Of a stretch of 10,597 nucleotides of DNA, positions 5,689 to 10,597 are shown in pieces; the first letter of the stretch is position 1, and each line of letters starts with the position of its first letter. Below the pieces are notes generated by a model. It was not told the origin of the DNA and searched no databases. It was given only the letters and a program-made list of their open reading frames with translations. Position numbers and translations under genes: made by a program. Origin of the DNA: CAYLZO01 sp964387775 (lineage in GTDB: Bacteria; Chloroflexota; Anaerolineae; JAAYZQ01). The stretch is from positions 1 through 10,597 of the forward strand of contig CAYLZO010000194.1 of assembly GCA_964387775.1 (NCBI GenBank). The letters are read 5' to 3'.

Positions 5689-6084
5689 TCAAGACAGGCA
5701 AGCCTGAACCTTGTCCAGCAGGCCATCCATGCTGAGCAGCGTGTGCGTGTAGAAATCGACACGGCCGTGGTCGTTCTTCTTGCGGCTGTGGCGCTGCAAG
5801 TCCCAGATGCGCTCGTCGCCTGAAAAGCTAATGAACAGGATGGGCACCTCGGCCCAGCGGGGCGTCTCGCGGATCTGCTCCGAGAGGCGATAGACGTCGC
5901 TGGGCGCGCTGGAGAGGTCCACGATGGTCAGGTTGGGCGGGGGGATCTCTTTGGCGTATTCTGTCTCGGACCAACTGGACGTGGTGGCCACCTGGTAACC
6001 GGCCAGTTGCAGAAGGTCGGAAACACCCTCCAGCAGCGGTGTGCTTTTCCCAATGACCAAAATCCTATGCCTGCGCTCGCTCAT
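5689..6084 (-). CDS. Stand-alone degenerate response-regulator receiver domain
   Basis: 131 residues with the alternating fold of a receiver domain: HRILVIGKSTPLLEGVSDLLQLAGY, NLTIVDLSS, EVPILFISFSGDE. ATG 6084 is chosen because the receiver fold starts there, although the frame is open upstream; AAGGGA directly abuts the start, so the ribosome binding site is poor. D56 occupies the phospho-acceptor position and S86 the Ser/Thr switch. The acidic pair after beta-1 is replaced by G-K-S, and the conserved lysine near the end is missing (VDFYTHTL). Metal-dependent phosphorylation is therefore doubtful, and the domain may act as a pseudo-receiver or protein-binding module. It has no output domain. 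It lies downstream of the kinase/regulator pair but behind a terminator. Confidence 0.8.
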   Translation of the reverse strand: MSERRHRILVIGKSTPLLEGVSDLLQLAGYQVATTSSWSETEYAKEIPPPNLTIVDLSSAPSDVYRLSEQIRETPRWAEVPILFISFSGDERIWDLQRHSRKKNDHGRVDFYTHTLLSMDGLLDKVQACLS

Positions 6085-6156
6085 TCCCTTCGTCTTTCGC
6101 TCAGCGGACCCGCCTGCGCATCTGCGGCCAGGCCCACGCCATGGCCGTGCATGCCC

Positions 6157-6165
6157 ATGATAGCA
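6157..6165 (-). promoter_or_regulatory. Possible extended -10 promoter of the degenerate receiver gene
   Basis: On the minus strand this reads TGCTATCAT, an extended -10 element (TGnTATnnT), between the upstream terminator and the gene. No -35 hexamer is recognisable 16-18 bp further up. It would give a leader of about 65 bases. Because a terminator precedes it, the receiver gene needs its own promoter, and this is the best candidate seen. Confidence 0.25.
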
Positions 6166-6173
6166 TACGAGGG

Positions 6174-6205
6174 CAAAATATGACATCCCCCCAAGGGAGG
6201 ATGTC
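6174..6205 (-). terminator. Intrinsic terminator after the NarL-type response regulator
   Basis: On the minus strand, GACATCCTCC pairs with GGGGGATGTC around a tiny loop (plus 6182-6205) to form a stem of about 10 bp with one G-T pair. ATATTTTG follows. It begins about 57 bases after the response regulator stop and would separate that operon from the degenerate receiver gene. Confidence 0.65.
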
Positions 6206-6262
6206 GGGAGGTAGATTTTCTGAGCCTGCGGTTTACGGCATAGTACCAGGGGATGATGCCCT

Positions 6263-6922
6263 TCAGGTGTCCGAGTCTGCAGAAAGCCCCATCTTGACGG
6301 CAAAGAGTCGCAGTTCCGCCTTGCTGCTCAGGTCAAGCTTATTGTAGATGTTCCGCAGGTGTGTCTTGATCGTCTTTTCGCTCAGATACAACTTGTCGGC
6401 AATCTCGGCATTCTTGAGCCCGGTGCTGGCCAGGTGAAATACCTCCGTCTCTCGGGGCGTGAGCACGTCCAACACCTCTTCACGCCGGGTGGTCTTTTTC
6501 TGGAGCCGGCTCAACTGATCTACGACCTTGGCTGCCACCGAGGGCGCCAACAGCACCTCGCCTCGATACACGGCCCGGATATTCTCCGCGAGCCGCCCGC
6601 CACCCATCGTCTTCAGGACGTAGCCCGAGGCGCCGGCGACCAGGGCGGCCGTCACCTCCTCGTCTTCGTCGTACGCCGAGAGGATCAGGACTTTTGATTC
6701 TGGACTGGCTTCCAGGATGTCGGCACAGAAATCGGCGCCACTTCCGTCGGGCAGATGGAGGTCCAGCAGGACCACGTCCGGGGATTCTTCCCGCACCACG
6801 GCCACGGCTTCGTCCCCCCGGCTGGCCTCGCCGATGACCTGAAAATCCTCCTCCAGGTCCAGAAGGGTCCGCAACCCCTCGCGAAAGATGGCGTGATCGT
6901 CTACGATTAATATTTTCAACAT
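6263..6922 (-). CDS. NarL/FixJ-family two-component response regulator
   Basis: DNA-binding response regulator of 219 residues, the usual family length. The receiver domain (1-120) has the acidic pair D8/D9 (LIVDDH), phospho-acceptor D54 (VVLLDLHLPDG), S82 and K104 (GYVLKT), so it should be phosphorylatable. A linker leads to the LuxR-type helix-turn-helix (about 151-210): LTPRETEVFHLASTGLKNAEIADKL, then SEKTIKTHLRNIYNKL as the recognition helix. The start ATG 6922 has AGGGGGA five bases upstream, and that site overlaps the stop of the histidine kinase gene only ten bases away. The kinase is therefore its likely partner. Target genes are unknown. Confidence 0.95.
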   Translation of the reverse strand: MLKILIVDDHAIFREGLRTLLDLEEDFQVIGEASRGDEAVAVVREESPDVVLLDLHLPDGSGADFCADILEASPESKVLILSAYDEDEEVTAALVAGASGYVLKTMGGGRLAENIRAVYRGEVLLAPSVAAKVVDQLSRLQKKTTRREEVLDVLTPRETEVFHLASTGLKNAEIADKLYLSEKTIKTHLRNIYNKLDLSSKAELRLFAVKMGLSADSDT

Positions 6923-6932
6923 AGCATTCCCC

Positions 6933-9068
6933 CTACTCTGGGCTGCTCAATCGAGCTTCTTCCTCCGAAAGCGGAAACTGGAGGGCAAAGACGCTCCCCT
7001 CGCCGACCTTGCTCTTGAGCGTGACTTTGCCTCCGTGCTGCATCATCAATTCCTGGACAATGGCCAGCCCCAGCCCGGTGCCGGTCGAGCCGGGCGTATT
7101 GTTGCTGCCCCGATAGAATCGGTCAAAGATTTTCTCTTGCTCGTCCTCGGGGATGCCGACGCCGGTGTCACCGACGGCGATCTCGAGCATGCGCCGCGAA
7201 TTGGAGCTCATTTCTCGGGCCGCGACCCACACGCGGCCGCCTCGGGCCGTATACTTGAGGGCGTTGTCCAAAAGATTCGTCAACATCTGGATGAGGTGGT
7301 TTTTGTCGGCCCACATCGGCGGCAGCCCGCCCCGCACCTGGTTTCTCAACTCGACCCCCTGCTTCTTGGCGGCCTCTTCGTAGACCTCCATCACCTGGCC
7401 AATGATCTCCTCGGCTGCCAGCAGCTCGGGGTTGACGCGCAGGGCCTGGCGGTCCATGCGGGTCAGATCCAGGATATTCTCCACCATCGTCTCCAGGCGG
7501 TGGGTCTCCTGCTCGATGGTCTGGAGGTAGTATGCTTGCTTTTCAGGCCGGCCCTTGCGGGCCAGGGTCGCGTAGAGCTTGATGACCGCCAGGGGTGTCC
7601 GCAGCTCGTGGGAGACGTTGGACACGAAGCGGTTCTTGAGCTGATCCAGCTCTGTGAGCTGGGCGTGCTTCTCTCGGAGTTCCCGCAGGTGTTTGACCCT
7701 CTCCTCTTCCAAGATCTTGAGTGGGGTGATGTCCTCCAGCAAGGCTACGAGATTGCCGCCGGCGGCTTCAGAGATCTGGGCTACGGCCAGGGAGACCCGC
7801 ACGTGGCGATGTTCCTCCGAAAGAGACGCCACACGCACGTCCACCTGGCGCCGCTGGCCAGTGATGGCCACTTCTTCCAGTGCCTGCTTGAGCCGCTGCG
7901 CATCCCGGGGGACCAAAAAATCGGCGATGTTCCGGCCCTTGACGCTTCGCTCCGAGCGGGTGAGCAAGGTGGCCATTGCCGGATTGCTGACTTGGATGGT
8001 GCCCGTGATCGTCATCACGCCGATGCCCAGCGGGGAGCCCTGGACGACCATCTCGTAGTCGTACCGCTCGGTTCCGGGGTGCTCTTGATAGCTCTGTTCC
8101 ACGATGAGGGATGCCTGGCTGGCCAGATGGGTCATCAGACGGATGGCGTCTTGGCCAAAGCCTCGGCCCCGGCGCGGATCGGCCACGCCCAGCATTCCCA
8201 CTTGCTCCTTGCCCACCCGCAGGGGCAGGATGAGCGTTTCTTCAATCCCTTGGGCGGCCATCCTCTTGCGGTCGGAAGGGCCAGCGGGCAGCCAGTCGCG
8301 CGGGCGAGGCCGGGAGATGCTCCAGCCACCCAGGGTGCCGTCGCCCCGCAACGTAACCTTTACGAGCAGGTCGCGCCGCTCACCCGAAGCAGCTACGCAG
8401 CGCAGCCAGTGTCCCGCTTCGTCCAGCAAAAAGACAAAGGCATCCCGCGCATTGGTGAAATCGAGGGCTTCGCGCACGACCGGCTGGAGCTCGGCCCCAA
8501 GATCCACGGCCTGTCGCGGGCCGCCAGCCTGGGGCTCGGCCAACTCCAGGAGGCGGCGGCGTGTGTCCTCCAGCAATTGGGTTTGATACAAGACGGGCGT
8601 CCCAAAGCGCACGATCTCCAGGGCCAAGCCTACGTCCAGGGCCGACCACTCGGTGGGGCGTTTGGCCGTCCACTCGACCAGGCCGAGGGGGTTATCCTGC
8701 CAGAGCAGGGGCACGCCTAGCCAGGCGCGGACCTCCTCCTCGCCGGGCACCCGCTGCCAACGTGTATCCTCGGCTGTGTCGGTGACGACCACCGGCCGGC
8801 TGCTGTCCAAGACGGCCTGGGCAGCGCCCATCTGGCTGGATGGCAGGGTCAGCCCAGGCAAGGGCGCCGTTTTGCCCCGGCTGGCCAAGACCTCGACGTG
8901 ATCGCCATCGAGCCACATGATCGAGACGCCGTCGCTGGGGATCAAATGGCCTGCCCGGTCGAGAAAGGCCGACAATGCCCCGTGGAAATCAGCCGTCAGC
9001 GACGTGGCGTGGACGAGATCTAGTAGATGCCTGTGCGAATCTCTGGATTGTTTTTGATCCTCGCTCAC
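6933..9068 (-). CDS. Soluble GAF-GAF-PAS sensor histidine kinase
   Basis: Sensor kinase of 711 residues from GTG 9068. The frame is open further up (ATG 9110 and beyond), but the TATAAT promoter at 9109-9114 overlaps ATG 9110. GTG 9068 has AGGGA upstream. Domains: GAF-like about 10-160 (HLLDLVHATSL...), second GAF about 190-325, PAS about 335-445 (EMVVQGSPLGIGVMTITG), a short coiled linker (EEERVKHLRELREKHAQL), HisKA with phospho-acceptor H487 (NVSHELRTPLA), and the HATPase domain. The ATPase has N602 (LLDNALKY), D634 (DTGVGIP) and the G2 box GTGLGLAI near 663. No membrane segment is present, so it senses a cytoplasmic signal; the ligand is not evident. It phosphorylates, most likely, the response regulator encoded ten bases downstream. 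Confidence 0.92.
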   Translation of the reverse strand: MSEDQKQSRDSHRHLLDLVHATSLTADFHGALSAFLDRAGHLIPSDGVSIMWLDGDHVEVLASRGKTAPLPGLTLPSSQMGAAQAVLDSSRPVVVTDTAEDTRWQRVPGEEEVRAWLGVPLLWQDNPLGLVEWTAKRPTEWSALDVGLALEIVRFGTPVLYQTQLLEDTRRRLLELAEPQAGGPRQAVDLGAELQPVVREALDFTNARDAFVFLLDEAGHWLRCVAASGERRDLLVKVTLRGDGTLGGWSISRPRPRDWLPAGPSDRKRMAAQGIEETLILPLRVGKEQVGMLGVADPRRGRGFGQDAIRLMTHLASQASLIVEQSYQEHPGTERYDYEMVVQGSPLGIGVMTITGTIQVSNPAMATLLTRSERSVKGRNIADFLVPRDAQRLKQALEEVAITGQRRQVDVRVASLSEEHRHVRVSLAVAQISEAAGGNLVALLEDITPLKILEEERVKHLRELREKHAQLTELDQLKNRFVSNVSHELRTPLAVIKLYATLARKGRPEKQAYYLQTIEQETHRLETMVENILDLTRMDRQALRVNPELLAAEEIIGQVMEVYEEAAKKQGVELRNQVRGGLPPMWADKNHLIQMLTNLLDNALKYTARGGRVWVAAREMSSNSRRMLEIAVGDTGVGIPEDEQEKIFDRFYRGSNNTPGSTGTGLGLAIVQELMMQHGGKVTLKSKVGEGSVFALQFPLSEEEARLSSPE

Positions 9069-9108
9069 TTCATTCCCTATCTCGTCTTTCCCTCCGAAAG
9101 ACAAGTTC

Positions 9109-9136
9109 ATTATACCACAAATGCAAACAGATGCAA
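9109..9136 (-). promoter_or_regulatory. Promoter of the histidine kinase operon
   Basis: On the minus strand a perfect TATAAT (9109-9114) lies 16 bp downstream of TTGCAT (9131-9136), giving a start near 9102. It sits right behind the stop of the desulfhydrase gene (9145). No hairpin terminator separates the two, so read-through from the upstream operon is possible. The leader would be about 34 bases before GTG 9068. Confidence 0.65.
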
Positions 9137-9144
9137 CACACAGA

Positions 9145-10128
9145 CTAGTCGGCCAGCAGATCCTCGGCGTAGGCAAAGAGGGCCGGGATGCCGCCCGTGT
9201 GCCAGAAGAGCACCGTCTCGCCGGCGTCGATCTCGCCGCTGCGCACCAGGCCCATCAGGCCGGCCATCGCCTTGCCAGTGTAGACCGGATCGAGCAGGAT
9301 GCCCTCGGTCCGAGCCGTCAAGCGGACGGCCTCCCGTTCGGCGTCGGTCAGGATGGCATAGCCGCTGCCCAGGTACTCATCGTTGACGTACACGTCGGCG
9401 GGGCCGAGGTCCAGGTCGAGGTCGATGTGGGCGGCCGTGGGGACCAGCAGCGCCTCCACCGTGTCGCGCAGATGCCCGCCCGTCTTGTCCACGCTGATGC
9501 CCAGCACCTGGCCCTCGTAACCACACGCCTTGGCGCCGACGACCAGGCCTGCCTGTGTGCCGCCGGAGCTGCTGGCAAAGACGATCCGGTCAAAGTGAAC
9601 GTCCAGCTCGGCTTGCTGCGTCCACAGCTCGTCGAAGGCGAGGGCGTAGGCCGAGGCACCCACGGCGTTGGAGCCGCCGTAGGGGATGACGTAGGGCTCG
9701 CGCCCCTCGGACCGCTCGGCCTCGGCGGCGGCGTCCAGGGCTGCCAGGGGCTCGTCGTCGCCCGTCCAGCGGATGCGCGCGCCCAGCAGATCGTCGATCA
9801 GGAGGTTGCCGGTCCAGGCTTCGGACGGAGGCGCCTCGCCGCGCAGGACCAGCAGGCAGTCGAGGCCGGCGCGGGCCGCAGCGGCGGCCGTCTGCCGGCA
9901 GTGGTTCGACTGCACGGCGCCGACGGTCAGCACCACGTCAGCCTCCCGCTCCAAGGCGTCGGCCAGCAGGAGCTCCAGCTTGCGGGTCTTGTTGCCGCCG
10001 GTGGCCAGGCCGGTCTGGTCGTCGCGCTTGATCCAGAGTTCCGGGCCGCCCAGCGTCGCCGCGAGCCGCTCCATCGGCTCCAGGAACGTGGGCAGGTGGG
10101 CCAGGGGAAAGCGTGCCGGTTGTTTCAT
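9145..10128 (-). CDS. dcyD: PLP-dependent D-cysteine desulfhydrase (ACC deaminase family)
   Basis: Fold-type II PLP enzyme of 327 residues. It likely converts D-cysteine to pyruvate, H2S and ammonia in the cytoplasm. K47 in GGNKTRKLE is the Schiff-base lysine. QSNHCRQTA (about 73-81) forms the substrate and cofactor pocket, and SSSGGTQAG (about 186-194) the phosphate-binding loop. In true ACC deaminases the motif near residue 283 is VYEGK and the later one is HLGG. Here they read VYTGK and HTGG, replacements that in characterised relatives go with D-cysteine desulfhydrase activity. The start has AGAGGAGG seven bases upstream. Its ATG overlaps the hutH stop as ATGA, so both are one operon. Activity on other D-amino acids (D-serine, chloro-alanine) is possible. 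Confidence 0.85.
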   Translation of the reverse strand: MKQPARFPLAHLPTFLEPMERLAATLGGPELWIKRDDQTGLATGGNKTRKLELLLADALEREADVVLTVGAVQSNHCRQTAAAAARAGLDCLLVLRGEAPPSEAWTGNLLIDDLLGARIRWTGDDEPLAALDAAAEAERSEGREPYVIPYGGSNAVGASAYALAFDELWTQQAELDVHFDRIVFASSSGGTQAGLVVGAKACGYEGQVLGISVDKTGGHLRDTVEALLVPTAAHIDLDLDLGPADVYVNDEYLGSGYAILTDAEREAVRLTARTEGILLDPVYTGKAMAGLMGLVRSGEIDAGETVLFWHTGGIPALFAYAEDLLAD

Positions 10129-10597
10129 GGTCGTTCCTCCTCTTTTCTCGCCAGGGCGGCATCGACCGCCCGGCCGATCTGGCGTTCGTGGATGAGTCGG
10201 GCGGTGCCTTCAATGTCGGGGGCCAGGACGCGGTCTTGGGTCAGAGGCGAGATCCCGCCAACCCGCAGGGCCATGTGAGCCGCCCGGGTGCCGCGTCCCA
10301 GGCGGGACAGGTCTCCCTCGACGCGCAAGTCGAGGGCTTGGGCGGCGCAGAGCATCTCGATGGCGACGACGCGCTCCGTGTTCCAGACGACCTCGCGGAC
10401 GTGGCGGGCGGCGTTGGTGCTCATACTGACGTGGTCTTCCTGGTTGGCGCTGGTGGGGATCGAGTCCACGCTGTCGGGGTGGGCCAGCGTCTTGTTGTCA
10501 GACACGAGGGCGGCGGCCGTATACTGGGCTAGCATCAGGCCGTTTTGCAGCCCTCGATTCTCCGTCAGCATGGCTGGCAGCCCGCCGTTGAGCGAGC
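10125..10597 (-). CDS. hutH: Histidine ammonia-lyase, C-terminal part (5' end outside window)
   Basis: The frame runs to the right edge and ends at TGA 10125-10127, leaving about 157 of the roughly 500 residues expected. HutH removes ammonia from L-histidine to give urocanate, the first step of histidine degradation. The visible part has the family signature NGGLPAMLTENRGLQNG, then DNKTLAHPDSVDSIPTSANQEDHVSM. The glutamate in QEDHVS is a conserved active-site residue. The Ala-Ser-Gly triad that forms the MIO cofactor is outside the window, so a related aromatic amino acid lyase cannot be fully excluded. The last residues (ALARKEEERP) also encode the ribosome binding site of the desulfhydrase gene, which starts inside the hutH stop. 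Confidence 0.9.
   Translation of the reverse strand, partial: SLNGGLPAMLTENRGLQNGLMLAQYTAAALVSDNKTLAHPDSVDSIPTSANQEDHVSMSTNAARHVREVVWNTERVVAIEMLCAAQALDLRVEGDLSRLGRGTRAAHMALRVGGISPLTQDRVLAPDIEGTARLIHERQIGRAVDAALARKEEERP

Noticed and set aside
6085..6303. 73-codon N-terminal extension of the degenerate receiver
   Set aside because: It would run through the terminator hairpin at 6174-6205 and overlap the end of the response regulator gene, and its composition is unlike a domain.
7035..8720. 561-codon plus-strand open frame opposite the histidine kinase
   Set aside because: It mirrors the kinase codons, shows no domain, and has no ribosome binding site. The minus strand carries intact H, N and G boxes.
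9121..10278. Plus-strand open frame opposite the desulfhydrase and the hutH end
   Set aside because: Low-complexity Gln/Gly/Val-rich product running across two well-supported genes and their ATGA junction.

Overview
The window is about 10.6 kb of GC-rich bacterial chromosome, densely coded, with strong AGGAGG-type ribosome binding sites and several GTG/TTG starts. Gene content and protein style suggest Chloroflexota (Anaerolineae- or Caldilineae-like): paired Hsp20 genes, ABC-2 permeases, a soluble GAF/PAS histidine kinase, hydantoinase. No marker gene fixes the taxon, so this is an inference. I see no tRNA, rRNA, CRISPR array or insertion sequence.

Layout. (1) 3-941, plus strand: three small unassigned genes, the first cut by the window edge. 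The third encodes a two-helix membrane protein with a proline-rich tail. (2) 1010-1946, minus strand: two Hsp20 (alpha-crystallin) genes in one operon, closed by a good intrinsic terminator. (3) 1947-2179: a divergent regulatory region. It holds four hexamers (GTTAGA/GTTGGA on plus) at an exact 11-bp period, a plausible hsp20 -10 box, a good plus-strand promoter (TTGTCG-17-TACAAT), and a 61-bp palindrome built of 7-bp repeats just upstream of the next ribosome binding site. (4) 2180-5633, plus strand: two ABC-2 permeases without an ATPase gene, a possible 29-residue bridging ORF between them, a hydantoinase/dihydropyrimidinase, and a 78-residue protein with eight alanines spaced exactly five apart. 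(5) 5689-9068, minus strand: a cytoplasmic histidine kinase and NarL-type response regulator in one operon, then, after a terminator, a stand-alone degenerate receiver. A TATAAT promoter drives the kinase. (6) 9145-10597, minus strand: a D-cysteine desulfhydrase-type PLP enzyme translationally coupled to the end of hutH (histidine ammonia-lyase, cut by the window edge).

The genes do not form one obvious system. They are separate modules: proteostasis (Hsp20), export (ABC-2), cyclic amide hydrolysis (hydantoinase), signalling (two-component), and ammonia-releasing amino acid catabolism (hutH plus desulfhydrase). The most interesting signals are not coding: the 11-bp-period array between hsp20 and the permease operon, and the heptad palindrome in the permease leader. 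A possible decayed zinc-knuckle reading frame across the hydantoinase 3' end comes next.
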